The notes under the pieces are model-generated. The model saw only the letters and a list, made by a program, of their open reading frames with translations. It ran no database searches and was not told the origin of the DNA. This document shows positions 28,121-37,407 of a stretch of DNA of 64,000 nucleotides, piece by piece (position 1 is the stretch's first letter; each line of letters begins with the position of its first letter). The translations under genes and the position numbers were made by a program. The stretch spans positions 3,177,001 through 3,241,000 of the forward strand of contig CP079108.1 in assembly GCA_019285715.1 (NCBI GenBank), in the 5' to 3' direction. The DNA comes from Sphingosinicellaceae bacterium (lineage in GTDB: Bacteria > Pseudomonadota > Alphaproteobacteria > Sphingomonadales > Sphingomonadaceae).

Positions 28121-29128
28121 CTAGTGATACCCGTCGTGCCCGACCTTGCCGCGGAAAACCCAGTAGGCGTAGCCGGTGTAGGCGAGGATGATCGGCACCA
28201 TGATGCCCGCGCCGACAAGCATGAAGACCTGGCTGCTGGCGGGCGCCGCAGCCTGCCAGATCGTCACCCGGCCGGGAATCAGGTACGGGAACATGCTGAC
28301 GCCGAGCCCGATGAAGCTGAGCAGGAACAGCGCCAGCGCGAGCAGGAACGGCGCAAGTTCGGCGCGCTTGGCGAGGCTCCGGAAGAACAGCAGCGCCGCT
28401 GCCGCCGCGAGCACCGGGATCGGCGACAGCAGGTAGATGTTCGGTACCGCGAACCAGCGCTGGAAATAGATGCCCTCCGAAATCAACGGGGTGGCGAGGC
28501 TGACCGCGAGCACCGCGATCGAGGTGCCGACCCCGAGCCACTTGGCCAGCGCATAGCCGCGGTTCTGCAGTTCGCCCTCGGTGCGGAAGATCAGCCAGCA
28601 CGCACCGAGCAGCGCATAGCCGATAATGACCGACAGGCCGGTCAGGATGCTGAACGGCGACAGCCACTCCCACCACAGCCCCGAATAGCTGCGCCCGGTC
28701 ACCGAGATGCCCTGCAGGATGGCGCCGAGAGTAACGCCTTGCGCGAACGCCGCAACCATTGAGCCGCCGAAGAACGCGAAGTCCCAGACCGGCTGGCGAG
28801 TCGTGCGCCAGCGGAACTCGAACGACACGCCGCGCAACACCAGGCCGAGCAGCATCGCGATCAGCGGCGCATAGACCGCCGGCAGGATGATCGAATAGGC
28901 GAGCGGGAACGCGGCCATGAGCCCGCCGCCGCCGAGCACCAGCCAGGTCTCGTTGCCGTCCCAGACCGGCGCGACCGAGTTCATCGCGATGTCGCGCTGG
29001 CGGCCGGGCTCGAGCAGCGGAAACACGATGCCGATGCCGAGGTCGAAGCCGTCCATGACGACATAGGCGAACACCGCGAACGCCAGGATGCCGGCCCAGA
29101 CGATCGTCAGGTCGAAGCTGATGCCCAC
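28121..29128 (-). CDS. cydB: cytochrome bd (cyanide-insensitive) ubiquinol oxidase subunit II
   Basis: Membrane subunit of the bd-type terminal oxidase, 335 residues with eight to nine helices. The N-terminus GISFDLTIVWAGILAFAVFA continues into YVVMDGFDLGIGIVFPL, the family's quinol oxidase signature, then APVWDGNETWLVLGGGGLMAAFP. The remaining helices are regular. The start is GTG at 29128, 4 bp after the cydA stop; this is where the family sequence begins. The operon order is cydA-cydB-DUF2474. The oxidase reduces oxygen to water at high affinity and tolerates cyanide in characterised CIO members. Confidence 0.96.
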   Translation of the reverse strand: MGISFDLTIVWAGILAFAVFAYVVMDGFDLGIGIVFPLLEPGRQRDIAMNSVAPVWDGNETWLVLGGGGLMAAFPLAYSIILPAVYAPLIAMLLGLVLRGVSFEFRWRTTRQPVWDFAFFGGSMVAAFAQGVTLGAILQGISVTGRSYSGLWWEWLSPFSILTGLSVIIGYALLGACWLIFRTEGELQNRGYALAKWLGVGTSIAVLAVSLATPLISEGIYFQRWFAVPNIYLLSPIPVLAAAAALLFFRSLAKRAELAPFLLALALFLLSFIGLGVSMFPYLIPGRVTIWQAAAPASSQVFMLVGAGIMVPIILAYTGYAYWVFRGKVGHDGYH

Positions 29129-29132
29129 GCCG

Positions 29133-30566
29133 CTATTCCGCCGGGTGCAGGATTGCGTCGGGATCGTGCCCGGCAGCGGGGGTGATGCCCGCGGTCCGGG
29201 TCGGGCCGCCGACCGGGATACCGGGCTCGCCGGGCTGCGGGGCATGGCCCATCAGCTTGACGATGAACCAAGTGCCGATGCCGAAGACCACGAAGTAGAC
29301 CAGCACGAAAGCCGTCAGCGACGCCGCGACCGCAGGGGCGCCGACCGGCGACAGCGAATCGGCGGTGCGGAGCAGGCCGTAGACGGTGAACGGCTGCCGG
29401 CCGCTCTCGGTCGTCGCCCAGCCGCAGATCACCGCGACGAAGCCCGCCGGGCCCATGACAAGTGCTGCGCGGTGCAACCACGGCCAGTCGAACAGCTTAC
29501 CGCGGAATCGCGCCAGCAGGCTGAACAGCCCGAGGCCGAGAATCGCGAAACCGATCGCGACCATGATCCTGAAGGTCCAGAACACGATGTGCACCGGCGG
29601 CCAGTTCTTTCGTGGAAAGGCGTCGAGGCCGAGCAGCGGCGCATTCGGATCATGCTTGAGGATCAGCGACCCGAGCTTCGGGATTTCGACCGCGTCACGC
29701 ATCACCCCGGCCTTCTGGTCGGGAATGCCGAACAGCGTCAGCGGCGCGCCATTCGGGTAGGATTTGTAGTTGCCCTCCATCGCCGCGATCTTGGCGGGCT
29801 GATGCTGGAGGGTGTTGAGCCCATGCTCGTCGCCCGCGACGATCTGCAGCGGCGCGACCAGCGCGGCCATCCACATCGCCATCGAGAACATGACCTTGGC
29901 ACCCTCGGTGCTGTGGCCCGGTTCACGGCGGCCCTTGAGCAGGTGCCACGCACCGACTCCGCCGACGACCAGCGCGGTGGTCAGGTACGCCCCGAGCACG
30001 GTGTGGACGAGGCGGTACGGCATCGACGGATTGAAGATCACGACCCACCAGTCGACCGGCACGAACTGGCCGGCGGCGTTGAAGGCGAAGCCCTGCGGGG
30101 TGTGCATCCAACTGTTGACGACGATGATCCAGAACGCCGAGATCGCGGTACCGAGCGCGACCATCAGCGTCGCGGTATAATGCAGCGCCTTGCCGACCCG
30201 GCCCATGCCGAACAGCATGACGCCCAGGAACCCAGCCTCCAGGAAGAAAGCGGTCAGCACCTCGTAGGCCATCAGCGGACCGACGACCGGCCCGGCCTTG
30301 TCGGAAAATTGCGCCCAGTTGGTACCGAACTGGTAGGACATCACGATGCCGGAGACGACGCCCATGGCAAACGCGATCGAGAAGATTTTCAGCCAATATT
30401 TGAACAGGTTGAGATAGACCTCGCGACCGGTCCACAGCCACAGCCCCTCGAGCACCGCGAGGAACGACGCGAGCCCGATCGAAAACGCCGGGAAGATGAA
30501 GTGGAACGAGATCGTGAAGGCGAACTGCGCGCGCGCCAGGTCGAGTGCGGTGATCCCTTCGAACAT
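29133..30566 (-). CDS. cydA: cytochrome bd (CioA-type) ubiquinol oxidase subunit I
   Basis: Carries the haems and the quinol site, 477 residues. A conserved His22 in FTISFHFIFPAFSIG is the probable haem ligand. The glutamates of the proton/haem path lie in AYEVLTAFFLEAGFLG. The quinol-binding loop is the short type (GDEHGLNTLQHQPAKIAAMEG), which marks the cyanide-insensitive class. One oddity: the near-invariant GRQPW motif reads GRQPF here (ESGRQPFTVYG). The C-terminus ends in a Pro/Gly-rich tail of about 35 residues. The next upstream gene, the EAL protein, begins its stop 73 bp away. Confidence 0.96.
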   Translation of the reverse strand: MFEGITALDLARAQFAFTISFHFIFPAFSIGLASFLAVLEGLWLWTGREVYLNLFKYWLKIFSIAFAMGVVSGIVMSYQFGTNWAQFSDKAGPVVGPLMAYEVLTAFFLEAGFLGVMLFGMGRVGKALHYTATLMVALGTAISAFWIIVVNSWMHTPQGFAFNAAGQFVPVDWWVVIFNPSMPYRLVHTVLGAYLTTALVVGGVGAWHLLKGRREPGHSTEGAKVMFSMAMWMAALVAPLQIVAGDEHGLNTLQHQPAKIAAMEGNYKSYPNGAPLTLFGIPDQKAGVMRDAVEIPKLGSLILKHDPNAPLLGLDAFPRKNWPPVHIVFWTFRIMVAIGFAILGLGLFSLLARFRGKLFDWPWLHRAALVMGPAGFVAVICGWATTESGRQPFTVYGLLRTADSLSPVGAPAVAASLTAFVLVYFVVFGIGTWFIVKLMGHAPQPGEPGIPVGGPTRTAGITPAAGHDPDAILHPAE

Positions 30567-30639
30567 GGGCTCACCCCTATCATAACGTACAAAAAACGCA
30601 CGAGCGGTCGTTGCCGCGGCAGGACGACCGCCGGTCGCC

Positions 30640-31419
30640 TCAGACGACGATGCTGACGGCCGGCAGCGCCTCGAACGCCGGCATGGCGAAATAATAGCCC
30701 TGGAGGTAGCGCACGCCGATCGCCCGCAAGGCCGCGACCTCGCCCTCGGTCTCGATGCCCTCGGCGATGACCGTCACGCCGAGCGCGTCACACATCCTGA
30801 CGATCCCGTCGACGACGATGCGGCGCGACAGGCTCGCATCCAGCCCGCGGACGAGGCCCATGTCGAGCTTGACGATATCAGGCTGGAACCGCGCCAGCAG
30901 GTTCAGCCCGGCATAACCCGCCCCGAAGTCGTCGAGCGCGGTTCCAAACCCCATCTTCTGGTACGTTGCGATGATATCGACGACATGGTCGGGGTCCGTC
31001 ATTTCCTCGTTCTCGGTGAACTCGAAGATCAGGCGGTCGGTTGGAAACCCGGTCGCAGCGGCGGTTCGCAAGGTCAGCTGGATGCAGGCAGCCGGCGAAT
31101 AGACCGCATTCGGCAAGAAGTTGATCGACAGGCGCGCGCCGGATTCGATCAACCCGCACTGCGCCGCGGTCTCGATCGCCTTGACCCGACACCGCTGGTC
31201 GAAGGCATAGCGGTTCGCCTCCGAGACCTGCGCAAGCATGTGACCGGCACCCTCGTCCGCCGGTCCGCGCACCAGCGCCTCGTACGCGAACGGCACGCCC
31301 GTAACGATATCGACGATCGGCTGGAAAGCCATGTGGACCTGAAAGTCGAGCCCACGACCGTCTCGGCAACCGGCGCAGGGTATGGTGCGCGGCATCGTTA
31401 CGGGGGTCAGTTTTTTCAT
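30640..31419 (-). CDS. EAL-domain cyclic-di-GMP phosphodiesterase
   Basis: A stand-alone EAL protein of 259 residues predicted to hydrolyse cyclic-di-GMP. All key positions look intact: YEALVRG (EAL signature, near 47-53), [19 protein letters not shown], the loop-6 motif [20 protein letters not shown] with the catalytic Lys, and [19 protein letters not shown] closes the domain. The short N-terminus holds a CAGC pair (residues 15-18) before the domain, possibly redox- or metal-sensitive. No GGDEF or sensor domain is present. It is divergent from fhs and followed by the cyd operon, though whether it is co-transcribed with cyd is uncertain. The output process is unknown; matrix or flagellar control is plausible. 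Confidence 0.92.
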   Translation of the reverse strand: MKKLTPVTMPRTIPCAGCRDGRGLDFQVHMAFQPIVDIVTGVPFAYEALVRGPADEGAGHMLAQVSEANRYAFDQRCRVKAIETAAQCGLIESGARLSINFLPNAVYSPAACIQLTLRTAAATGFPTDRLIFEFTENEEMTDPDHVVDIIATYQKMGFGTALDDFGAGYAGLNLLARFQPDIVKLDMGLVRGLDASLSRRIVVDGIVRMCDALGVTVIAEGIETEGEVAALRAIGVRYLQGYYFAMPAFEALPAVSIVV

Positions 31420-31470
31420 GGCTCCCCAATGCCTTAAATCACTTAAGATCGCGACCTATCGGGAGAATGA

Positions 31471-31498
31471 GGTGCTGTGGCGGTTCTGCCACGGCACC
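31471..31498 (+). promoter_or_regulatory. strong hairpin in the fhs leader
   Basis: GGTGCTGTGGC and GCCACGGCACC pair over 11 bp (one G-T pair) around the loop GGTTCT. It lies about 70 nt before the fhs start within the 149-bp divergent region. It does not end in a T-run. It could be part of a regulatory leader, but I could not match it to a known folate or ZTP riboswitch. Confidence 0.45.
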
Positions 31499-31568
31499 AA
31501 CCAAGCCCGCGAGCCGCCACGGACATGACCCTTGCGGCACCTGCCAAGTGACGTGCATCTACCGATTT

Positions 31569-33236
31569 ATGTCGATCGATCTTGAAATCGCGCGAGCCGC
31601 GACCCTACTCCCGATCACCGAGATCGCCGAGCGTGCCGGCATTCCGGTCGATGCCCTCGAACCTTACGGCAAGCACATCGCCAAGCTATCGGCGCCGTTC
31701 GTGGAGGCGCTTGCCGCCCGCGCGGCCGGCAAGCTGATTCTCGTTACCGCGATCAGCCCGACCCCAGCGGGCGAAGGCAAGACAACCACCACCATCGGCC
31801 TCGGCGATGCCCTGAACCGGATCGGACGGCGGACCGTGATCGCGCTGCGGGAGCCGTCGCTCGGCCCGGTGTTCGGGCGCAAGGGCGGTGCGACCGGTGG
31901 CGGTCATGCCCAGGTCGTGCCGATGGAGCGCATCAACCTGCATTTCACCGGCGACTTCCACGCCATCGGTGCGGCCCACAACCTGCTGGCGGCGCTGGTC
32001 GACAACGCGCTTTACTGGGGCACTGCGGGCAGCCTCGACCCGCGGAAAGTGACGTGGCGGCGTGTCGTCGACATGAACGACCGGGCGCTGCGCCGGATCA
32101 CCGTCGGACTTGGCGACGGCAAGAACGGCTTCGCCCGCGAGACCGGCTTCGACATTACCGTCGCCAGCGAGGTCATGGCGATCTTCTGCCTCGCTGCCAG
32201 CCCTGCCGAACTGGTCGAGCGCCTCGGGCGCATCGTCGTCGGGCGGACCGGCTCGGGCACCCAGGTGACTGCGAGCGATCTCGATGCGGCGGGAGCGATG
32301 GCGGCGCTGCTGGTCGATGCGATCCAGCCCAACCTCGTGCAGACGCTCGGTGGATCGCCGGCGCTGGTCCACGGCGGGCCGTTCGCCAACATCGCCCACG
32401 GCTGCAACTCGGTGATCGCGACCCGCTCGGCGTTGGCGCTCGGCGAGTTCTGCGTCACCGAGGCTGGCTTCGGCGCCGACCTCGGCGCGGAGAAGTTTCT
32501 CGACATCAAGTGCCGCTCCGCCGGGCTCAAGCCGGACTGTGCCGTCGTGGTGGCGACGGTCCGCGCCCTCAAGATGCACGGCGGCACCCCCAAGGACGGG
32601 CTCGCCGGCGAGGATGTCGCCGCCCTTGAACGCGGCTTCGGCAACCTCGCGCGCCACGTCGAGAACCTGCGCGACTTCGGACTGCCGGTGGTCGTCGCGG
32701 TCAACGCCTTCACCGGGGATACCGAGGCCGAGCAGTCAAGGCTGCTCGACCTGTGCTCGGGCATCGGCGTCGACGCGCATTTGTGCACCCACTGGGCCGA
32801 TGGCGGCGAGGGTGCCGAGGGCCTCGCCCATGCCGTCGCCGCCGCCGCCGAGACACCGTCGGAGTTGAAGCTGCTCTATCCCGACGATCTGCCGCTCGCC
32901 GACAAGATCCGCACTGTCGCGCGCAACATCTACCGCGCCGGCGAGGTCGTCTTCGCGCCCGGTGTGGAGCGCGACCTCGCCCGCTTCAGCGGCGAGGGTG
33001 CGGGAAACTTTCCGGTCTGCATGGCCAAGACCCCGTATTCGTTCAGCGCCGACGAACGCCGGGTCGGTGCCCCGTCCGGATTCGCGCTGCCGGTCCAGGA
33101 GGTGAGGCTGTCGGCCGGTGCCGGCTTCGTCGTGGCATTGTGCGGAACGGTCAACACCATGCCGGGCCTGCCGCGCGTGCCGGCGGCGGCGCACATCGGC
33201 CTCGGACCCGACGGGCGCATCGAGGGGTTGTCATAA
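31569..33236 (+). CDS. fhs: formate--tetrahydrofolate ligase
   Basis: Joins formate to tetrahydrofolate using ATP, feeding 10-formyl-THF into purine and one-carbon metabolism. It has 555 residues, the normal length. The ATP-binding loop [20 protein letters not shown] is near 61-80, with [18 protein letters not shown] following at about 97-114. The motif [13 protein letters not shown] is near 277 and [13 protein letters not shown]-type near 298. The ATG at 31569 gives the usual start [17 protein letters not shown] small outer-membrane protein gene follows after 5 bp. Transcription probably starts in the divergent region shared with the EAL gene. Confidence 0.97.
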   Translation: MSIDLEIARAATLLPITEIAERAGIPVDALEPYGKHIAKLSAPFVEALAARAAGKLILVTAISPTPAGEGKTTTTIGLGDALNRIGRRTVIALREPSLGPVFGRKGGATGGGHAQVVPMERINLHFTGDFHAIGAAHNLLAALVDNALYWGTAGSLDPRKVTWRRVVDMNDRALRRITVGLGDGKNGFARETGFDITVASEVMAIFCLAASPAELVERLGRIVVGRTGSGTQVTASDLDAAGAMAALLVDAIQPNLVQTLGGSPALVHGGPFANIAHGCNSVIATRSALALGEFCVTEAGFGADLGAEKFLDIKCRSAGLKPDCAVVVATVRALKMHGGTPKDGLAGEDVAALERGFGNLARHVENLRDFGLPVVVAVNAFTGDTEAEQSRLLDLCSGIGVDAHLCTHWADGGEGAEGLAHAVAAAAETPSELKLLYPDDLPLADKIRTVARNIYRAGEVVFAPGVERDLARFSGEGAGNFPVCMAKTPYSFSADERRVGAPSGFALPVQEVRLSAGAGFVVALCGTVNTMPGLPRVPAAAHIGLGPDGRIEGLS

Positions 33237-33241
33237 GCGGC

Positions 33242-34036
33242 ATGAAACCACTGCTGCTCGGGATCGCCCTGCTGCTCGCCGCCCCCGCCGCGGCGGATGA
33301 ACTGCGCGACCTGTGTCCTGACCGGCCCGGCCTCGATACGCCGCCGTGCATCGTCGACAAGGGCCATGTCCTCGTCGAGGCCGGTCTCGGCGCTTGGCAG
33401 CACGACCGCACCAACGACAGCGTCACCGACACCTTCACCACCGGCGACGTGCTGGTCCGCCTCGGCGTCACCGACCGTCTCGAGGGCTTCGTCGGTTGGA
33501 CCGCCTACAACCACGAGCGCGTCCGCGACCGGGCCACCGGGCTCGTCACTCGCGATCACGGCAGCGGCGACGTGATCTTCGGAGTCAAGCAGTCGCTGCT
33601 CAACCCCGGCGGCGGCGACAAGGCCTCGGTCTCTGTCCAGGCTTTCGCCACCGCGCCGACCGGCAGCGATGCTTTCGGGGCCGGCGGCTGGACGGAGGGC
33701 ATATTGCTGCCGGTCCAGCTACCGCTGCCCGCCGACTTTACACTGGCGCTGACTCCTGAGGTCGATCGCCTGCCCGACACGCTGCGCTACGGCCACCACG
33801 CAGAATGGACCGGCGTCGGCGGTATCAGCCACGCGCTCGGCAAGGTCACCGCCGGGGTCGAGCTGCTGGTCAGCCGCGACGATGACCCCGGTGCCCGCAC
33901 CACTCAGGTCCTGACCGACCTGAACCTCGCCTACGCCGCCGGCAAGAACCTCCAGCTCGACGCCGAGGTCGATGCCGGTCTCAACCACGAGACCCCGGAT
34001 ATCCGGATCGCGTTCGGCGTGTCGCGGCGCTTCTAG
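33242..34036 (+). CDS. outer-membrane transporter-like protein (phenol MetA pathway family)
   Basis: An exported beta-barrel protein of 264 residues. A signal peptide (1-18, LLLGIALLLAAPAAA) is followed by LCPDRPGLDTPPCIVDKGH, with a cysteine pair, typical of PF13557-type proteins annotated as transporters or MetA-pathway proteins. The rest alternates hydrophobic and polar residues as amphipathic strands and ends in an aromatic residue (RIAFGVSRRF), the outer-membrane insertion signal. The substrate is unknown. The start lies 5 bp after the fhs stop, but a functional link to folate metabolism is not apparent. Confidence 0.82.
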   Translation: MKPLLLGIALLLAAPAAADELRDLCPDRPGLDTPPCIVDKGHVLVEAGLGAWQHDRTNDSVTDTFTTGDVLVRLGVTDRLEGFVGWTAYNHERVRDRATGLVTRDHGSGDVIFGVKQSLLNPGGGDKASVSVQAFATAPTGSDAFGAGGWTEGILLPVQLPLPADFTLALTPEVDRLPDTLRYGHHAEWTGVGGISHALGKVTAGVELLVSRDDDPGARTTQVLTDLNLAYAAGKNLQLDAEVDAGLNHETPDIRIAFGVSRRF

Positions 34037-34167
34037 GACGAAGCGAGAGGCGACGTGCCCCCGTCGTGCGGCGGCACCCTTGACCGCGCGCCGCCGAACC
34101 GCCAACCCTGTGCTGCAGGGACTGGCGCGGCAGGTGAAACACCCCGCGCCGACAAGGGGAATACTTA

Positions 34168-35667
34168 GTGGCCAATTGGCGTATCAAGTCGCTCGACGCG
34201 ATCCTCGCGACAGCTGAGAAGAAACCGCTTACTCGCAGCCTCGGCGCTTTCCAGCTCACCATGCTCGGCATCGGCGGGACGATCGGCACCGGTATCTTCG
34301 TGCTGACGGCGGAAGCCGCGACCAAGGCCGGGCCGGGAATGATGGTCAGCTTCGCCATCGCCGGGCTGGTCTGCTTCCTGACCGCGCTTGCGTATTCCGA
34401 ACTCGCCGCGATGATCCCGGTGTCGGGATCGGCATACACCTTCAGCTACGCGACCTTCGGCGAAGTCATTGCCTGGGTCGTCGGCTGGGCGCTGGTGCTC
34501 GAATACGCCATCGCGTCGAGCGCGGTCGCGGTCGGCTGGTCGGGCTACATGGTCGGCCTGGCGGAGCGCTTTTTCGGCGTCCGGATCGCGGATACCTTCG
34601 TCCACGGGCCGTTCGACAAGGCCCCCGGCCTGATCAATCTGCCCGCGATGTTCATTGCCCTTGCAGTGTCCGCCTTGCTGGTCGTCGGCACCAAGGAGAG
34701 CGCGCGCTTCAACGCCGTGCTGGTCATGGTCAAGATCCTCGCCCTGATCATGTTCCTGGCGCTCGCTTTGCCCGAGATGCAGTCGATGAACTTCACGCCG
34801 TTCATGCCGCGCGGCTTCTTCGCGCACGAGATTCCCGATCCCTTCGTCAGCGGCTCGATGATCTCGGTCGGCGTCTCGGCCGCCGCGGCAACGATCTTCT
34901 TCGCCTTCGTCGGCTTCGATTCGGTTTCGACCGCGGCCGAGGAGACGATCAACCCGAACCGCAACATCCCGATCGGGCTGATCGGCGCGCTCGGCGTCTC
35001 GACCGTGCTGTACATGCTCGTCGCCGCGGCCGCGACCGGATCGGTCGGCGCGCAGCCGACTGGCGATCTCGCGCGCTCGAACGAGGCGCTCGCCTATGTC
35101 CTGCGCACGATCGGCTACCCCTGGGCCGGTAATCTGCTGGCGATCGCCGCCGGCGTCGCATTGCCCTCGGTCATCCTCGCGCTGATGTACGGCCAGACCC
35201 GTATCTTCTTCGTCATGTCGCGGGACGGGCTGCTGCCGCCTATCCTGTCGCGCATCCACCCGAGGTTCAAGACGCCGCACGTCATCACGATGGTGACCGG
35301 CGTATTCGTCGCGGTCTTCGCGTCGCTGTTCCCGGTTGCCCTGCTGGCCGAGGTCTCGAATTCCGGTACCCTGCTGGCGTTCCTCGCCGTCGCCATCGGC
35401 GTCATGGTCCTGCGGGTTCGCGATCCCGGTCGTCGCCGCCCGTTCCGTACCCCGATCGTGTGGGTTACTGCGCCGCTCGCCGCCGCCGGCTGCGCCTTCC
35501 TGTTCTTCTCGCTGTCGAGCTACACGCTGGAGCTGTTCGTCGGCTGGGCAGCGGTCGGGCTGGTCGTGTATTTCTTCTACGGTCGCACCCGGTCGAACGT
35601 CGCGCGCGGAGTCATCGAGGTGCACGAGCTCGATACAGACCGTCCGACGAGCCCGGTCGAGGGCTGA
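34168..35667 (+). CDS. APC-family amino acid permease
   Basis: Inner-membrane amino-acid transporter of 499 residues with twelve predicted helices. The family signature LTMLGIGGTIGTGIFVL near 31-47 forms the unwound helix 1 that binds the amino group. Also visible are GPGMMVSFAIAGLVCFLTALAY-type helix 2 residues and the conserved FFAFVGFDSVSTAAEE in helix 6 region (about 248-263). NPNRNIPIGLIGAL follows. It resembles the cationic amino acid transporter / YfnA-type branch. The start is GTG with AGGGGA 7 nt upstream. The disrupted NfrB-like gene starts 10 bp downstream. Confidence 0.93.
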   Translation: MANWRIKSLDAILATAEKKPLTRSLGAFQLTMLGIGGTIGTGIFVLTAEAATKAGPGMMVSFAIAGLVCFLTALAYSELAAMIPVSGSAYTFSYATFGEVIAWVVGWALVLEYAIASSAVAVGWSGYMVGLAERFFGVRIADTFVHGPFDKAPGLINLPAMFIALAVSALLVVGTKESARFNAVLVMVKILALIMFLALALPEMQSMNFTPFMPRGFFAHEIPDPFVSGSMISVGVSAAAATIFFAFVGFDSVSTAAEETINPNRNIPIGLIGALGVSTVLYMLVAAAATGSVGAQPTGDLARSNEALAYVLRTIGYPWAGNLLAIAAGVALPSVILALMYGQTRIFFVMSRDGLLPPILSRIHPRFKTPHVITMVTGVFVAVFASLFPVALLAEVSNSGTLLAFLAVAIGVMVLRVRDPGRRRPFRTPIVWVTAPLAAAGCAFLFFSLSSYTLELFVGWAAVGLVVYFFYGRTRSNVARGVIEVHELDTDRPTSPVEG

Positions 35668-35676
35668 TTGATCGCC

Positions 35677-36134
35677 ATGAGCGCGTTGTACGCGCTCGCG
35701 GCGTTCCACGGAGCAACCCGCGAGGCGCTGGCCTTCGTCTCGGCCGGGCTGGCGCTTTCCAGCCTCGACGGACTAGCGGTCGACGCGGCCTTCTTCGCCC
35801 GGCTCGCGTGGCGCCGGGTGACGGTCTACCGCCACCACGCCCGGGCCCAAGCCGACCGCCTCGGCGGCGACGGCGGCGCGATGGCGATCCTGGTGCCGGC
35901 GTGGGACGAGGCCGCCGTCATTGGCCCGATGCTGCGCGCGCTGGTCGCGGGCCTCGACTACCCGGACTACCGGGTCTTCGTCGGGGTCTATCCCAACGAC
36001 CCGGCGACGCAGGCCGAAGTCGCGGGCGTCCGCGACCAATGTATCACCATCGTCACCTGCACCCGTCCCGGCCCGACCACCAAGGCCGACTGCCTCAACC
36101 ACCTGTGGCGCGCCGCCGTCGCCGACGAGACGCG
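35677..36134 (+). pseudogene. NfrB-like membrane glycosyltransferase, 5' part (disrupted by IS1595-family element)
   Basis: First 152 codons of a GT2 glycosyltransferase resembling the cytoplasmic glycosyltransferase domain of NfrB (phage N4 adsorption protein B). Visible: an N-terminal hydrophobic helix (residues 15-35), then ILVPAWDEAAVIGPML, the nucleotide-sugar-binding start, and YRVFVGVYPNDPAT. Reading then runs into the left inverted repeat of the insertion and stops at 36145-36147, giving a 156-residue product that lacks the DxD and QxxRW motifs. The matching 3' part is 39610-40537. Joined across one copy of the 8-bp target duplication the frame is open, for an original protein of about 461 residues. 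The ATG at 35677 is preferred to a TTG 9 nt earlier. Confidence 0.9.
36127..36134 (+). repeat. target-site duplication, left copy
   Basis: GAGACGCG, identical to 39602-39609. Eight-bp duplications are characteristic of IS1595-family insertion. Confidence 0.92.
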
Positions 36135-36158
36135 CGGTATTATGTAGCAAACGCACCA
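36135..36158 (+). repeat. left terminal inverted repeat of the IS1595-family element
   Basis: 24 bp starting CGGTATTATGTAG and ending GCACCA; exact inverse complement of 39578-39601. Its TAG supplies the stop codon that truncates the host gene. Confidence 0.95.
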
Positions 36159-36218
36159 ATGCGTAGGCGTTGGCAATCGGCCGCGGTGGCTTTTGCCATC
36201 ATATGCGGTATGTTGCCG

Positions 36219-37124
36219 TCAAGTGGCCTCGCTGAAGCCGCCCCCGAATACGTTAACGATAGTGCATTCAATTTCGGCGGTGCTGTGATTGACAATGCCG
36301 GTAACTTGAAACTGATCTCCAGTATAGTAGTTGTCTCCCGTGATGGAATGATATCCTACATAAAGGGATATAACCCAACTCGCAGGGTTCTCTATAAAGT
36401 TGGACCGAGTGAAGTCTTCTGGGACTTTAAGTCCAAGAAAGTGATAGAGACCAATATCAGTGAACTCTCCACTCGCATAGATAGCACTCTTTTTCAGAGC
36501 AGTGTGGTTTTCAAAAACCTGAGACTTAGCAACTGCTGCCGCAGTCTTGTGGTCCAGGCTAATCGCATATCCGATGGAAATCCTGAATGCAGGAGAGTTG
36601 CCAAAATTCCGAACCTCGACGGGGCTTCTAATAACAATAAACCGCGCCTTGGGCTCCTTAGGGTCTACTTGGATGAAGCAAATCTTTGGAGGTTTGAGCA
36701 TCAACCAAGGACGGTTGGCTTGGTAGGCGGCATCGGCGCTTCGAGCCGCCTCGTTGGCGCCCCGTTTAGTTTCATCGGCGGCGCGCTTAGCGAACCACGC
36801 GGCGGCGAAGGCGGCGGCGAGCGTGGCAGTGCTCACTCCAAATTGCCACCAAACCGTCGCAGCCTGTTTGTCCGCATCTCGGGCTTGATCAACAGTCGCC
36901 TGAGCGCTGATAGCGTCGCAGGGAACCCCTATGCCGCTACCGGGGTAACACTCTTGCTTTGCTCTGTCGGCGGGTGGGGCGTCTGGCGGCTTTGGAATGG
37001 TCGCTGGCGTAGCGGCGGCCTGCTGGTGATGGTGATGCTTATTGGCGGCCCGGCACTGTTCGCCTTGCCCTAGTATCAGCCATCCGAGAGCCGCAAAGAT
37101 GACGTTCCGATAGCCTCTAGGCAT
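36219..37124 (-). CDS. passenger protein with one membrane segment, unknown function
   Basis: A 301-residue passenger of the element. It has a hydrophobic N-terminus (residues 7-22, signal-peptide-like), a His/Gln/Pro-rich stretch (HHHHQQ near 30-36), and then a membrane helix within WWQFGVSTATLAAAFAAAWF near 92-111. The charged helix KRAADETKRGANEAARSADAAY and NRPWLMLKP follow. This QFGVS-helix-RPW arrangement is seen in many small proteins of unknown function carried by proteobacterial mobile elements. The remainder (about 150-301) has beta-rich, AT-richer sequence. Its start overlaps the end of the DUF6471 gene by 49 bp, so the first codons are uncertain. No enzymatic motif was seen. Confidence 0.7.
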   Translation of the reverse strand: MPRGYRNVIFAALGWLILGQGEQCRAANKHHHHQQAAATPATIPKPPDAPPADRAKQECYPGSGIGVPCDAISAQATVDQARDADKQAATVWWQFGVSTATLAAAFAAAWFAKRAADETKRGANEAARSADAAYQANRPWLMLKPPKICFIQVDPKEPKARFIVIRSPVEVRNFGNSPAFRISIGYAISLDHKTAAAVAKSQVFENHTALKKSAIYASGEFTDIGLYHFLGLKVPEDFTRSNFIENPASWVISLYVGYHSITGDNYYTGDQFQVTGIVNHSTAEIECTIVNVFGGGFSEAT

Positions 37125-37306
37125 TGGACCAGGAACACCGCTGTAAACTTACCCCGCGCCAGTTTGTTGCGGATATTCGGCTCAGAGTCCACGACGCCGA
37201 CAGCCGCCAGTTTCTCGACAAGCTGGTTGTAGGACACGCCTTTCCGCTTCAGCTCAGCCTTCAACATGCCCTTCACACGGGCCTCCCAATCTGTCGCTTC
37301 GGCCAT
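37076..37306 (-). CDS. DUF6471-family small protein (passenger)
   Basis: A 76-residue protein with a helix-turn-helix-like look: VKGMLKAELKRKGVSYNQLV, then EKLAAVGVVDSEPNIRNKLA and FTAVFLVQCLEAIG. This pattern matches my recollection of the DUF6471 family, small proteins often placed next to transposases and resembling lambda-repressor-type DNA-binding domains. It may repress the divergent transposase gene, whose start is 101 bp away; that is inference. Its own stop lies within the next gene. Confidence 0.72.
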   Translation of the reverse strand: MAEATDWEARVKGMLKAELKRKGVSYNQLVEKLAAVGVVDSEPNIRNKLARGKFTAVFLVQCLEAIGTSSLRLSDG

Positions 37307-37407
37307 ACCCGCACTCCATTCGTCGCAAATGCCACCATACGCGATGCATTTGCCCTTGCATAGAGTGCATGATTGCCACTATATCCGATGCATAAGCACT
37401 GGATACG

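Noticed and set aside
28021-28218. Longer version of the DUF2474 gene starting at 28218
   Set aside because: The first half is the antisense-type overlap with cydB in another frame; only the last 32 codons match the family and are positioned right after the cydB stop.
37340-37400. CRISPR-like repeats (GATGCAT copies)
   Set aside because: Very short and irregularly spaced with no constant spacers; probably promoter-region sites only.
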